A DNA stretch of 64,000 nt from Qipengyuania sp. S6317L1 (GTDB lineage Bacteria; Pseudomonadota; Alphaproteobacteria; Sphingomonadales; Sphingomonadaceae), in assembly GCF_023015615.1 (NCBI RefSeq), contig NZ_JALKAJ010000002.1, positions 820,501-884,500 of the forward strand, in the 5' to 3' direction. The first letter of the stretch is position 1, and each line of letters begins with the position of its first letter. The position numbers and the translations under genes were made by a program. Shown in pieces: positions 8,944 to 17,724 of the stretch. The notes below the pieces were generated by a model. The model did not search any database. It saw nothing but the letters and a program-made list of their open reading frames with translations, and was not told the origin of the DNA.

Positions 8944-9999
8944 TCAGGAAGCGCGCCGGTTCACCTGACCAGCCGCCTGTTCAGCAGCGCGCGCAATCGC
9001 TCTTTCGACCGCTTCGCCGTCCGACAGGCGAGGATTCGCCCGGCAATAGCCCGTTTGCATACCACCAGCCGAGCGCGCCATTATCAGACCGAGTTCGGCC
9101 TGACGAAGGGTCCATTCCGCGCTGATCTCGGTGGAGGCTACGCCCGCGCTCGCGGTCAGGTCACTGGCCCGACCCGCAGGCGAACCGGTCAGGCCTGCGA
9201 ACAGGGCAAGCGCATCAGCGCACCATTCGCGTGCCTCGCGCGGTGTCATGCCCGGTAAGATGACGCCGAAACGTTCGTCGTCGACTTGGGCAAGAAAGTG
9301 CTCTTGTTCCGTTACCGCTTCGAGAAAACGCGCAAATCCCCAGCGCACTTCATCCGCTGTGTTCTGCCCGTAATTCATGTAGATCGCCTTCATCCCGTCC
9401 ACGGCGAACAACGCAACGCTGACAGTTTCTGCAACTGCGAGGGCCCGACTCAGGCGACCAGCAAATCCGCGCCTGCCGCAAAGCCCCGTGACGGTATCGG
9501 TGCTGATGCCTTTCGCAGAACCGTGCTGGCTTGGAACCCTCGGCTCGATAGCGCGCAATGTGCCGAGCGCCTCATACCGGCCTTTCTCGTCTGCCTCTAC
9601 CCGCGCGAGCTTGAGCGAGCACCATTCTTGCACCGCATCATTATGGGCAATGTCACAGCATGGTTTGCTGCGCATTGTATCTGCTTCGCCTTGCGCAAAC
9701 GCGATGCCCATCTGATGCAGGGGAAACTCAACCCCGCCCGAACTGGCAAGAGTTTCAGCCTCGCCGGCGATGATTTGCTCAAAATAATGCGTGACCCTCG
9801 CCTGGGCGCTGGGGTCGATAACATCTGCAATATGAGGTTTGACAAGAAGTGCATCCAACTCAAGCCCAAAGCGCGATGCGTTGTGCGAAGCGTCGACGAT
9901 AAATCCTGCGCTATCAAGGCGAACCAGAACATCATCCGCCGTGTTACATTTATTTACCGTGCGCTGATGCGCTCCGGCGTGTTTGAAGTGCATTGACAT
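8944..9999 (-). CDS. PAS-like sensor with degenerate GGDEF domain
   Basis: About 351 residues. A PAS-like segment (VLVRLDSAGFIVDASHNASR) lies near the N-terminus. The second half has the diguanylate cyclase hallmark DTVTGLCGRRGF, but the catalytic GG[D/E]EF motif is replaced by VDDERFGVILPG, so c-di-GMP synthesis is doubtful; it may bind GTP or c-di-GMP or act as a partner protein. ATGs at 9999 and 9993 are both possible, and the frame is open to 10059. The next gene upstream on the same strand is a PilZ-HTH protein, which supports a c-di-GMP link. Confidence 0.7.
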   Translation of the reverse strand: MSMHFKHAGAHQRTVNKCNTADDVLVRLDSAGFIVDASHNASRFGLELDALLVKPHIADVIDPSAQARVTHYFEQIIAGEAETLASSGGVEFPLHQMGIAFAQGEADTMRSKPCCDIAHNDAVQEWCSLKLARVEADEKGRYEALGTLRAIEPRVPSQHGSAKGISTDTVTGLCGRRGFAGRLSRALAVAETVSVALFAVDGMKAIYMNYGQNTADEVRWGFARFLEAVTEQEHFLAQVDDERFGVILPGMTPREAREWCADALALFAGLTGSPAGRASDLTASAGVASTEISAEWTLRQAELGLIMARSAGGMQTGYCRANPRLSDGEAVERAIARAAEQAAGQVNRRAS

Positions 10000-10239
10000 G
10001 CATTTGGCCCCCGAAAAACCAACAACAATCCCGAACAACCCGCACTGTCCAAAAGCCACCTGTAAACTAACAAATTGAGCCTCGTTTTGGCTGAAACCCT
10101 CATTCCGCCTTTGACAGGGGAAATCTGTTAGTTTGTGTTAAGTAACTGATATAAAATACGAATCATTACTCTATTTGTTTACCATAAAACGACGTTTCGT
10201 CGCGCGAAATGAACGCCTCGGCGCTATGATTCGCGCGCC

Positions 10240-10944
10240 TCAAACTTCGATCATGATTCGTACATGGTCGGGGTCAATTTGGTATTCCGAAGCGATACGT
10301 AAGCGACATTGCGCAATGACCGCCTCGCGCGAGCCTTCGGGGCCGCTCTCGGCAAGGTCACCGATCGAGACCCCGAGAACCTCGGCAATGCCTTCAATCC
10401 GCTCCGGAATGGGCTTCGCCTTGCCCTTCTCCCACGCCCAGACAGTCGGCTTGCTCACGCCGAGCGCATTGGCCACCTGGTCAAGCGTAAGGCTCTTCTC
10501 ACGGCGCAGGCGGTTCAGGCGAGCACCAAAGGATTGGCCGCTCACAGCAAAGCCACGCGCAGGTTCAGGCGCTTGGGCAGGTTCTTCGACGCGTGCGCCG
10601 ATTTGAGCCGGATTGGCCGCCAGCTGGCTCGCAGCAAGAGCCGCTTCGCCAAGGGCTTGCTCGAACGCACAACCATAAAGGCGCTCGCTCACCCATACGA
10701 TTTCCGCACCCACTGGCCCCACATCGGGAAGGCCAATAGCGAGCCTGTCGCCCGGCACGAGTTCCAGATCGGTTTCGATCAAGAGGCCGGCTGCCGAGAG
10801 ATTGTGGATCGTCACATTGGCGGGAGAACCGTTTTCCACCACCCCGCTCGTGTTCAGGTTCAAGGTCCGGCGTGCATGCCGCCGTGCCTCAAGCGAGGCT
10901 GCCTGAGCAGAGGACAAAGGTTCTAGGTGGGCTTTCAAGGCCAT
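10240..10944 (-). CDS. PilZ domain fused to XRE-type helix-turn-helix
   Basis: 234 residues. Residues ~15-100 form a PilZ domain with both c-di-GMP motifs: RxxxR at Arg22-Arg26 and NLSAAG (NxSxxG) at 48-53. A Pro/Ala-rich linker (110-135) leads to an XRE/Cro HTH at ~140-197, with LTLDQVANALGVSKPTVWAWE as helices 2-3. The likely role is a transcription factor whose DNA binding answers to c-di-GMP; this is inferred from the domains. A TTG at 10962 is also open, but GAGGAG ten bases before the ATG at 10944 supports the shorter form. The neighbour on the same strand is the degenerate GGDEF protein. Confidence 0.82.
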   Translation of the reverse strand: MALKAHLEPLSSAQAASLEARRHARRTLNLNTSGVVENGSPANVTIHNLSAAGLLIETDLELVPGDRLAIGLPDVGPVGAEIVWVSERLYGCAFEQALGEAALAASQLAANPAQIGARVEEPAQAPEPARGFAVSGQSFGARLNRLRREKSLTLDQVANALGVSKPTVWAWEKGKAKPIPERIEGIAEVLGVSIGDLAESGPEGSREAVIAQCRLRIASEYQIDPDHVRIMIEV

Positions 10945-11076
10945 TATCGCGCGGCTCCTCAATTGGGAGCTTCACGATCTGGTAAAAACTCTTACCAACC
11001 TGTTAGCAGACATCCTTAACGCGGGCCAAAGCACACGGTTATGCGATAAGCCGTTAGACGCGTCAGTCGCTCGCGC

Positions 11077-12348
11077 TCAGTCTTCGGCGTCGAGCCCGTA
11101 GGCGGTGTGCAAGACACGCACGGCAAGCTCTGTCTCGTCCTCATCGATCAGAACGCTGACTTTAATCTCCGAGGTGGTGATTGCGAGAATGTTGATGCCC
11201 CGCTCTGACAAGGCGCTGAACATCGTGCTCGCAACCCCTGCATGGCTTTTCATGCCCACACCCACAACGCTTATCTTGGCAACCTGTGTGTCGGCGATGA
11301 TGCGGTTAAAGCCGATGGCTTCGCGCTTGTCTTCCAAAAGCGCCTCTGCCCGCGCAAGGTCGGCGGCCGGCACAGTAAAGGTCACATCGGTTTCACCCTT
11401 ATCGCGCCCGACGTTCTGGATGATCATATCGACATTGATAGACGCAGCCGCCAGCGGAGTGAAAATTTCGGCCACAGCGCCCGGTTTGTCAGGCACGCGC
11501 GTGAGCGTCACCTTGGCTTCGTTTTTGTCGTGAGCAATCCCGGTGACTAATTGGCGTTCCATTTCGCCCCTTTCGACCATGAGTTCCATTTCGTCATCCG
11601 ACACGATGAGAGTGCCGGGAAGTTCGTCTGCGGGCACAGCGTCATCGCCCACAAAGCTCGAGAGCACCTGAATGCGCACTCCCTCTTTCATCGCGAGGCC
11701 AACAGAGCGCGTCTGAAGGACCTTTGCGCCGACAGATGCAAGCTCGAGCATCTCTTCGTATGTGACGGCCTTCAACTTGCGCGCCTTGGCAACGATCCGC
11801 GGGTCGGTGGTATAAACCCCGTCCACATCGGTATAGATGTCGCAGCGATCCGCCTTCACCGCGGCTGCGATTGCCACCGCAGATGTATCAGACCCACCGC
11901 GACCAAGCGTGCTCACGCGGCCCTCGTCCGAAATACCCTGAAAGCCGGGACAAACCGCAATTTCGCCCGCTTCCATGCTTGCGACCATTTCGGGCGCGTC
12001 GATGGTGGAGATGCGCGCCTTGGAGTGCGCCTCAACCGTCTTCACCGGCATTTGCCAGCCAAGCCAGCTGCGTGCCTTGCAGCCCAAGCTTTGGAGGGTA
12101 AGCGCGAGAAGCCCGCTGGTGACCTGCTCACCGCTTGAAACTACCACGTCATACTCAGCCGGGTCGTAAAGCGCATTGGCCTCGCGGCAGAAATTCACAA
12201 GCCGATCTGTCTCGCCCGCCATGGCACTGACGACGACGCCAACCTCACTGTTCTGGGCCTGCGCCCGGACAATATTGGCGACGCGGCGAATCCGCTCGGT
12301 CCCCGCCATCGAGGTCCCGCCAAACTTCATGACTACGCGTTTCTTCAT
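11077..12348 (-). CDS. lysC: Aspartate kinase
   Basis: 423 residues. It phosphorylates aspartate in the first step to lysine, threonine and methionine. KFGGTS at the N-terminus is the kinase signature; GRGGSDTSAVAIAAA and TDVDGVYTTDPRI bind aspartate and ATP. Two ACT domains follow (VTLTRVPDKPGAVAEIF and ISVVGVGMKSHAGVASTMF), the usual site of lysine or threonine feedback inhibition. The frame also opens with a TTG at 12369; I prefer the ATG at 12348 because homologues start close to the KFGGTS motif, but the ribosome binding site does not settle it. It is divergent from ubiG. Confidence 0.95.
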   Translation of the reverse strand: MKKRVVMKFGGTSMAGTERIRRVANIVRAQAQNSEVGVVVSAMAGETDRLVNFCREANALYDPAEYDVVVSSGEQVTSGLLALTLQSLGCKARSWLGWQMPVKTVEAHSKARISTIDAPEMVASMEAGEIAVCPGFQGISDEGRVSTLGRGGSDTSAVAIAAAVKADRCDIYTDVDGVYTTDPRIVAKARKLKAVTYEEMLELASVGAKVLQTRSVGLAMKEGVRIQVLSSFVGDDAVPADELPGTLIVSDDEMELMVERGEMERQLVTGIAHDKNEAKVTLTRVPDKPGAVAEIFTPLAAASINVDMIIQNVGRDKGETDVTFTVPAADLARAEALLEDKREAIGFNRIIADTQVAKISVVGVGMKSHAGVASTMFSALSERGINILAITTSEIKVSVLIDEDETELAVRVLHTAYGLDAED

Positions 12349-12411
12349 CTTGGTGTCTGTCTCGGCCAAGCCTCGCTAGCCCCCTTGGTGTGATCCGGCT
12401 CGTTGAATATC

Positions 12412-12439
12412 GCTGGTTACGTGTTGCTGGTTATGTGTC
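12412..12439 (+). repeat. Tandem 14-base repeat between lysC and ubiG
   Basis: Two head-to-tail copies of GCTGGTTAYGTGTY, at 12412-12425 and 12426-12439, differ at two positions. They sit in the 114-base divergent gap and could be a regulator site or a replication slippage product. Confidence 0.3.
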
Positions 12440-12462
12440 GAAGGCGCTGCTAACGGGAGAAG

Positions 12463-13224
12463 ATGGGAAACGCAAACGTCGATCCAATTAATCGCTCCAA
12501 TGACAGTGGCGTAACAATCCGCCCCGAAGAGGCTGCTTTCTTTTCTGATCTTGCAAAAGATTGGTGGAATCCGAAGGGAAAGATGGCAAGCCTGCATCAG
12601 GTTAATCCGGTGCGGCTCGGCTTTATCAGGCAGGCGGTCGATGCGCATTTTGCCAGCGATGAACGCAGCATCAGGCCGCTGGCGGGCAAAACCGCGCTCG
12701 ACATCGGCTGCGGTGCCGGGCTGGTCTGCGAGCCTCTGGCAAGGCTGGGCGCTGAGGTGACAGGCGTGGATGCGGCGCGCGATAATATCGCGGCAGCGAG
12801 CGCGCACGCGGAAGGCAGCGGGCTCGATATTCGCTACATGCTGGGCGAGGTGGCCTCGCTCGACATCGGCACGTTCGACCTTGTGACCAGCCTTGAGGTG
12901 GTCGAACACGTCGCAGACAAGCGCGCATTCTTATCCGATGTGGCGGCGCGGCTTGCTCCCGACGGACTTCTCGTGCTCTCCACCCCCAACCGCACGCCTG
13001 CATCGCGCGTGCTGCTTGTCGGCGCGGCAGAGGCGGTGGGCTATGTCCCCAAAGGCACGCACCATTGGGAAGATTTCGTCACTCCGGAAGAACTTGAAGA
13101 GATGCTGGGCGAGGTCGGCCTTGAAGTGATCGAAAGACGCGGCATTGCGTGGCGTCCGGGCAAAGGACTGCACCTAAGCGATGACGAAGCGCTCAATTAC
13201 ATCCTGAGCGCGCGAAGAAAATAG
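12463..13224 (+). CDS. ubiG: Ubiquinone biosynthesis O-methyltransferase UbiG
   Basis: 253 residues. A SAM-dependent methyltransferase that carries out both O-methylations in ubiquinone synthesis. FFSDLAKDWWNPKGKM at the N-terminus is diagnostic for UbiG; LDIGCGAGLVCEPLARLG is SAM motif I, TSLEVVEHV follows motif II and VLSTPNRT is motif III. The start ATG at 12463 follows GGGAGA closely. It is divergent from lysC and convergent with the small lipoprotein gene. Confidence 0.95.
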   Translation: MGNANVDPINRSNDSGVTIRPEEAAFFSDLAKDWWNPKGKMASLHQVNPVRLGFIRQAVDAHFASDERSIRPLAGKTALDIGCGAGLVCEPLARLGAEVTGVDAARDNIAAASAHAEGSGLDIRYMLGEVASLDIGTFDLVTSLEVVEHVADKRAFLSDVAARLAPDGLLVLSTPNRTPASRVLLVGAAEAVGYVPKGTHHWEDFVTPEELEEMLGEVGLEVIERRGIAWRPGKGLHLSDDEALNYILSARRK

Positions 13225-13231
13225 CGCGGGG

Positions 13232-13624
13232 TCAGCAGCCAGCAACTTGGACGCTTGGTAATTGGAAGCCGATGTTGGAGGTGACCTCCAGTTTCGCCTT
13301 GCCGCCTGCCTCGAACAATTCCCTGTAAACTGCCTGCGCACACATATCGCCGCGCAAGGTCTTACGCATCACAAACGGGTCCCAACTCGCCTTTCCGGTT
13401 GGCAGGTCCTTGATGACAATCACCAGAGTATCGTTCCCATCAACCCGGGATGACACTTTAGCGCTCCCGAACTGTGGTCCAATTTGCTTGCGCATTTGGT
13501 CTGTACCGTGGCGATTTACATAATCCTCGGCGACGGCGAGCTTGTCTTCAAGCGAGCCGGAGCCAAGGATTGGCCCACACCCGCCAGCGACCACAAGCGC
13601 AGCAAGAACAACACCTTCTTTCAT
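13232..13624 (-). CDS. Small lipoprotein of unknown function
   Basis: 130 residues. An N-terminal hydrophobic stretch ends in VVAGGC, a lipobox with Cys16, so the mature part is probably anchored to a membrane. The rest has no recognised domain; it contains a DTLVIVIKDLPTG strand-rich patch and three further cysteines, one at the very C-terminus (VAGC). The signal peptide and normal codon use make it a credible gene. It is convergent with ubiG, seven bases from it. No function can be assigned. Confidence 0.6.
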   Translation of the reverse strand: MKEGVVLAALVVAGGCGPILGSGSLEDKLAVAEDYVNRHGTDQMRKQIGPQFGSAKVSSRVDGNDTLVIVIKDLPTGKASWDPFVMRKTLRGDMCAQAVYRELFEAGGKAKLEVTSNIGFQLPSVQVAGC

Positions 13625-13687
13625 CGCGGTTACTCCCCATGATGATCATGCGGACTAACTGTGCGCGGTGTATTTGAGGTTAAAGCC

Positions 13688-14734
13688 CTAGCGCGGCTCG
13701 TTTTTGGAGAGCGCCACAAACTCTTTCACATTGTCGGTGAAGAAGCCGTCTGCACCGCTTTTTATCGCTGCGCCCCAGAGGAGGCGCCATTGGCCTTCGT
13801 CGGCGGGTCCGCCTTCGCTTTGCAGTGTGGCTGGCAGAAAAGCGTTTTCCTTGCGCAGCGTCCATGGGTGGACCTTAAGGCCAAGTGCCTGCGCGTCGGC
13901 GACCAGCGTGGTTTGCGCCATGGTTTGGGGGTCGAGAACATAGCCAAGCCATGGGCCAATCCCGTCGACATAGGTTGCAAGCTCTTCCAGCCCGCTCGGC
14001 GTCACCATTTCGGCATAGCGCATATCGGGTTCATCCACCGGGCCACCTTCGGGGCGGATCAGTTGCACCAGTTTATAGTCGCTGCGTTGATTGAGGCGGC
14101 GAAGCGTGGTGACTTCAAAGCACTGGATGAAGATCGGGTCTTCAGGTTCGATTCCAAGATCGCGCAGCTCGCGCAGGACAAGATCGACCATATCGATCCC
14201 TTCGACCTCGAGCATGAAGTTCGGGTGCTTGAGCTCGGGGTAGAGACCTATTGTGCGTCCGGTCTCCGCCTCTTTCGCACGCACCAGCTTCACAATCTCT
14301 TCAAAGGTCGGGACCTGATAAAGCCCGTTATAGCGGGTGTTCGCCGGACGGCTTGCAGGCACGCGTTCTTTGGCGCGAAGGGTGCGCAATTCGGCAAGCG
14401 TAAAGTCTTCTGCAAACCAACCCGCCACGCGCTGACCGTCGATGGTCTTTTCGCGCCGCAGATAATCAAATTCTTCGCGGCTTGCGACATCGGTGGTGCC
14501 GGAAAGCTCGTTCTCATGGCGCGAGACAAGCTTCAGATCCTTGGTCACGACAAGGTCAGGCTCGATGTAATCGGCGCCCTGATCAATGGCGAGCTCATAG
14601 GCCGCCAAGGTGTGCTCTGGCCGGTCGCCGCTCGCCCCGCGGTGGGCGATAATCAGGGGGTCGCTATTTGCCATGGCGGGTAGAGGAGAAACCACAAGCG
14701 CTAGACACGCAGCTACAAAAGTGAAGCGGACCAT
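13688..14734 (-). CDS. glpQ: Periplasmic glycerophosphodiester phosphodiesterase
   Basis: 348 residues with a cleavable signal peptide ending near AMANS. The GDPD barrel is clear: IIAHRGASGDRPEHTLAAY holds the catalytic His and Arg, and YIEPDLVVTKDLKLVSRHE holds the metal-binding Glu and Asp plus the second catalytic His. The enzyme releases glycerol 3-phosphate from phospholipid-derived diesters. It overlaps the upstream ArsC-like gene by 22 bases, so the two are likely co-transcribed. Confidence 0.92.
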   Translation of the reverse strand: MVRFTFVAACLALVVSPLPAMANSDPLIIAHRGASGDRPEHTLAAYELAIDQGADYIEPDLVVTKDLKLVSRHENELSGTTDVASREEFDYLRREKTIDGQRVAGWFAEDFTLAELRTLRAKERVPASRPANTRYNGLYQVPTFEEIVKLVRAKEAETGRTIGLYPELKHPNFMLEVEGIDMVDLVLRELRDLGIEPEDPIFIQCFEVTTLRRLNQRSDYKLVQLIRPEGGPVDEPDMRYAEMVTPSGLEELATYVDGIGPWLGYVLDPQTMAQTTLVADAQALGLKVHPWTLRKENAFLPATLQSEGGPADEGQWRLLWGAAIKSGADGFFTDNVKEFVALSKNEPR

Positions 14735-15057
14735 TCATCTTCCTTAAAACCCACGAGGATGCCGCCCTCGTATTCGACCACTGGCCGTTTGATCATGGAG
14801 GGGTGCTGAACGAGAAGCGTGACTGCCTTGTGACTGTCTGCTGCATCGGCCTTCTCTTGATCAGAAAGCTTGCGGAAGGTGGTGCCGCGCTTGTTCAGCA
14901 CGGTGTCAACGCCCTTCGCGCCGATCCATGAGGTCACTTTGCCTTCATCAGCGCCCTCTTTCTTGTAGTCGTGAAACACGTAAACGAGGCCGTTTTGATC
15001 AAGCCACTTGCGCGCTTTTTTGACGGTATCGCAATTGGGAATACCGTAGAGATGCAT
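14713..15057 (-). CDS. ArsC/Spx family protein (YffB-like reductase)
   Basis: 114 residues. The thioredoxin-like start YGIPNCDTVKKARKWLD carries the single redox Cys of the ArsC family; KRGTTFRKL and HPSMIKRPV contain the conserved Arg and the cis-Pro region. It resembles YffB-type proteins more than true arsenate reductases, so a glutathione-dependent thiol reductase role is more likely than arsenate resistance. ATGs exist at 15063 and 15057. AAGG lies right against the first and six bases before the second, which favours 15057. It overlaps the GDPD gene downstream. Confidence 0.85.
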   Translation of the reverse strand: MHLYGIPNCDTVKKARKWLDQNGLVYVFHDYKKEGADEGKVTSWIGAKGVDTVLNKRGTTFRKLSDQEKADAADSHKAVTLLVQHPSMIKRPVVEYEGGILVGFKEDEWSASLL

Positions 15058-15224
15058 GGTCATCCTTAGCGTAAATCCTTATCTTCCGCGTGTTGCGCAC
15101 TTGCCATATCCTACCCGCGCCCCACTGCCCAGAAGATTGCGGCGTAAGGTTCGTCAACAAATCGAAGTTAACTCCACCTTTAGTGTTTTTCCCTAAAGAG
15201 CGTTGAACTTCCAAGGGATTTGCA

Positions 15225-15503
15225 ATGTCGCGCATGGTTTCAAAATTAGTGATCACCGCTGGTGCAGCCGCGCTTGCGCTTTCGCCTGTGGCAGCTTCGG
15301 CGGGCACTCGTGCGGGCGACGGTTCCAGCATTTACAGCAACAGCGTTTCGCAGCCAGGCAAGGGTCGCACAGCCAATGGCGAGCGCGTTGGCAGCGGCAT
15401 TTCTTTCGTCTCGATCCTGATCGGTGCCTATATCGGCGCTTGGACGACTTTGTTCGTGACCGAAATTACCGAAGACGACGATTTTCAGTCGGCCGGGGTT
15501 TAA
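15225..15503 (+). CDS. Small exported or membrane protein of unknown function
   Basis: 92 residues with a signal peptide (basic start, hydrophobic core, ASA-G cleavage region near residue 26). A Gly/Ser-rich stretch (GDGSSIYSNSVSQPGKG) is followed by a second hydrophobic segment, ISFVSILIGAYIGAWTTLF, and an acidic tail. AAGGGA precedes the ATG at a good distance. No family recognised. It stands alone between the ArsC-like gene (divergent) and ruvC (convergent). Confidence 0.65.
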   Translation: MSRMVSKLVITAGAAALALSPVAASAGTRAGDGSSIYSNSVSQPGKGRTANGERVGSGISFVSILIGAYIGAWTTLFVTEITEDDDFQSAGV

Positions 15504-15520
15504 GCTCGAACACCCATTAG

Positions 15521-15985
15521 TCAGCCCAGATGCGCGTCGGCGATTGCAACCGCCAGCGCATCGGCAGCATCGCTCCCGGCAACTTTTGATCCCGGGAGCA
15601 GCACTTTGATCATGGCTGCGACCTGAGCCTTGTCGGCACCGCCAGTTCCAACCACGGCCTTCTTTACAAGCCTTGCAGCGTGTTCGTTCACGCGCAGCGA
15701 TGCACCCCCGCACGCAGCCAGTACTGCGCCGCGCGCTTGAGCGAGTTTAAGCGTCGACTTCGGGTTCTCATTGACGAAAACCTCCTCGCACGCTGCGCGG
15801 TCGGGGCGGTGCTGTTCGATGACCTTCGCCACCTCGCCGTGCAGCAGGGCAAGCCGCTCCACCATTGGTGATTTGGCATTGGTTTTAATCTGTCCATTGG
15901 CGATATGCGTGAGCCGCGATCCTTCGCAGCGCACCACGCCCCAGCCCGTGCAGGTAAGCGAGGGATCAAGGCCCAAAATGATCAT
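15521..15985 (-). CDS. ruvC: Holliday junction resolvase RuvC
   Basis: 154 residues, slightly shorter than the family average. RuvC cuts Holliday junctions as part of the RuvABC complex. The four acidic residues are visible: Asp in ILGLDPSLTCTGWG, Glu in CEEVFVNENPKST, and the Asp pair in GSDAADALAVAIADAH. It is the last gene after yebC and a 34-codon ORF on the minus strand. ruvA and ruvB do not follow; the next gene is on the other strand. Confidence 0.95.
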   Translation of the reverse strand: MIILGLDPSLTCTGWGVVRCEGSRLTHIANGQIKTNAKSPMVERLALLHGEVAKVIEQHRPDRAACEEVFVNENPKSTLKLAQARGAVLAACGGASLRVNEHAARLVKKAVVGTGGADKAQVAAMIKVLLPGSKVAGSDAADALAVAIADAHLG

Positions 15986-16090
15986 CTAAAGCCCGATCAT
16001 CCAGTCTGGCATCAATCCGAGCCGCCACATTATCGCAAGCGCGAAAGCAGCGAGAAGCGCAGTGAAAAAGACAGGCTCAAGCCGCTTCAA
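15986..16090 (-). CDS. 34-residue single-span membrane protein between yebC and ruvC
   Basis: A short open frame starting with TTG at 16090 and ending with TAG at 15988-15986. The product begins with a basic MKRLEP, then about 17 hydrophobic residues ([17 protein letters not shown]) and a short tail [11 protein letters not shown]. The TTG overlaps the yebC stop (TTTGA) and the TAG is directly followed by the ruvC ATG, so the frame fills the gap exactly. That packing argues for a translated, coupled gene. There is no strong ribosome binding site of its own, and homology could not be checked. No function assigned. Confidence 0.45.
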   Translation of the reverse strand: MKRLEPVFFTALLAAFALAIMWRLGLMPDWMIGL

Positions 16091-16833
16091 ACGTCGAGCT
16101 TGTCCATCACATCGTCCGAGATTTCGTAATTGCCCCAGACGGTTTGCACATCATCGTCATCTTCAAGCGTGTCGATGAGTTTAAGCAGCGTGCCCGCACC
16201 TTTCTCGTCCATTTCGACGGTAAGGTTCGGCTTCCATGCAAGCTTCACCTCTTTCGCCTCACCCAATGCCTTTTCAAGCTCCGATGAGACGGCGTGAAGG
16301 TCCTCGGCGGCGGTCCAGATCGTGTGACCGTCTTCGCTGGATTCGATGTCCTCTGCGCCTGCTTCCATCGCGGCCATGAGCACGGTGTCTTCATCGCCAG
16401 CTTCGGGCGCATATTCGATCAGGCCCAAACGCTCGAACCCGTGCGCAACCGAACCTTCGGTGCCCAGATTGCCGCCGTTTTTGGAGAACGCAGTGCGCAC
16501 AGCTGTTGCGGTGCGGTTGCGGTTGTCGGTCAGCGTTTCAACAATGATCGCGCTGCCGCCCGGGCCATAGCCTTCGTAGCGCACCTCTTCGTAATTCTCG
16601 CCGTCTGCCGCACTCGCCTTGTCGATCGCGCGCTGGATATTGTCCTTGGGCATGGATTGCCCCTTGGCGGTGTTGATCGCGAGGCGCAGGCGCGGGTTCA
16701 TATCGGGGTCTGGCGTCCCCATCTTTGCAGCGACCGTAATTTCACGGCTAAGCTTGGAAAACAGGTTCGAGCGTTTCTTGTCCTGCGCACCCTTGCGGTG
16801 CATGATGTTCTTGAATTTGGAATGGCCTGCCAT
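16087..16833 (-). CDS. yebC: YebC/PmpR family protein
   Basis: 248 residues, full length. It begins with the diagnostic [20 protein letters not shown] and has [20 protein letters not shown] and [14 protein letters not shown]. Members bind DNA as regulators or act at the ribosome to relieve stalling. Its common neighbour ruvC lies downstream on the same strand with a small ORF between them. The stop at 16087 overlaps the TTG of that ORF. Confidence 0.95.
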   Translation of the reverse strand: MAGHSKFKNIMHRKGAQDKKRSNLFSKLSREITVAAKMGTPDPDMNPRLRLAINTAKGQSMPKDNIQRAIDKASAADGENYEEVRYEGYGPGGSAIIVETLTDNRNRTATAVRTAFSKNGGNLGTEGSVAHGFERLGLIEYAPEAGDEDTVLMAAMEAGAEDIESSEDGHTIWTAAEDLHAVSSELEKALGEAKEVKLAWKPNLTVEMDEKGAGTLLKLIDTLEDDDDVQTVWGNYEISDDVMDKLDV

Positions 16834-16936
16834 TGAAAAACTCTTCTCAGCGATTTTGCTTTGCGCCCGTATCTTTATGGGCGTGCGTGTTTTGGCGACA
16901 CGCTTAAGCTTGAATTAGTGGCACCGCCTTAACCCC

Positions 16937-17704
16937 ATGAGCGACATGACGACAACCCCTATCACCGCAAGCGAAACGCACATCTCCCCTGCTACCGATG
17001 GCCCGGCCACAAGCATGGCCGCTGAATGGCGTGAATTCGGCGCATTCCTGAAGCGCCCAACCCTTGAAGTGAGCGCGAAAAGCAAGGGTGCATTGACCGT
17101 GCTCGCCCGGATCTACGCACTCGATCTGCTGGCGATGGCGGTGCTGATCGGGCTTGCCAGCCTGTTGATCGCGGCGGGCGTTTACATCCCGGCGACCGCC
17201 TTGGCGGGGATGGAATTTACGTGGGGCATCATCGCAATGGTGGTGATCGGCGCGCCTGTGATGGAAGAGGTCGCTTTTCGCAGCTGGCTCTCTGGCAAGC
17301 CCGCAGTAATCGCGGCTTTGCTGGTATTACTGGCAGGCGGCATCGGCTTTGGCCTTGCGCATATTGCGCTCCCGCCGCTTGGCCTTGCACTTGCGATGGC
17401 CGGGATAGTGGGGGCGGGCGCGGCCCTCTATCTCTTGCGCAACAAGCCAACACTGGGATGGTTCGCGCGCGGCTTTCCAGCGTTCTTCTGGCTTTCGACC
17501 ATCGCTTTTGCACTGGTGCACTTGGCAAATTTCGACGAAGGCTCGCTTGCGATCCTGTTGCCGCTCGTGCTGCCCCAGTTCATTCTGGGCTCAATGCTCG
17601 GATATGTGCGCGTGCGCTTTGGCCTGTGGGCGGCAATCGCGCTTCACGCAGCGCACAATGGTACAGCCGTCGCCATCGCAGCGCTGGCGGGACAGCTCGG
17701 CTAG
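16937..17704 (+). CDS. CPBP family intramembrane metalloprotease
   Basis: 255 residues with six to eight hydrophobic segments after a polar ~50-residue N-terminus. The family motifs are in order: VMEEVAFRSWL (the EExxxR pair of glutamates), FALVHLANF (His) and ALHAAHNGTA (His/Asn). Bacterial members of the CAAX protease and bacteriocin-processing family cleave substrates within membranes; targets here are unknown. ATGs at 16937 and 16946 are both possible. Convergent with gapR. Confidence 0.85.
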   Translation: MSDMTTTPITASETHISPATDGPATSMAAEWREFGAFLKRPTLEVSAKSKGALTVLARIYALDLLAMAVLIGLASLLIAAGVYIPATALAGMEFTWGIIAMVVIGAPVMEEVAFRSWLSGKPAVIAALLVLLAGGIGFGLAHIALPPLGLALAMAGIVGAGAALYLLRNKPTLGWFARGFPAFFWLSTIAFALVHLANFDEGSLAILLPLVLPQFILGSMLGYVRVRFGLWAAIALHAAHNGTAVAIAALAGQLG

Positions 17705-17724
17705 CGCCCCGCCACCACTGAAGG

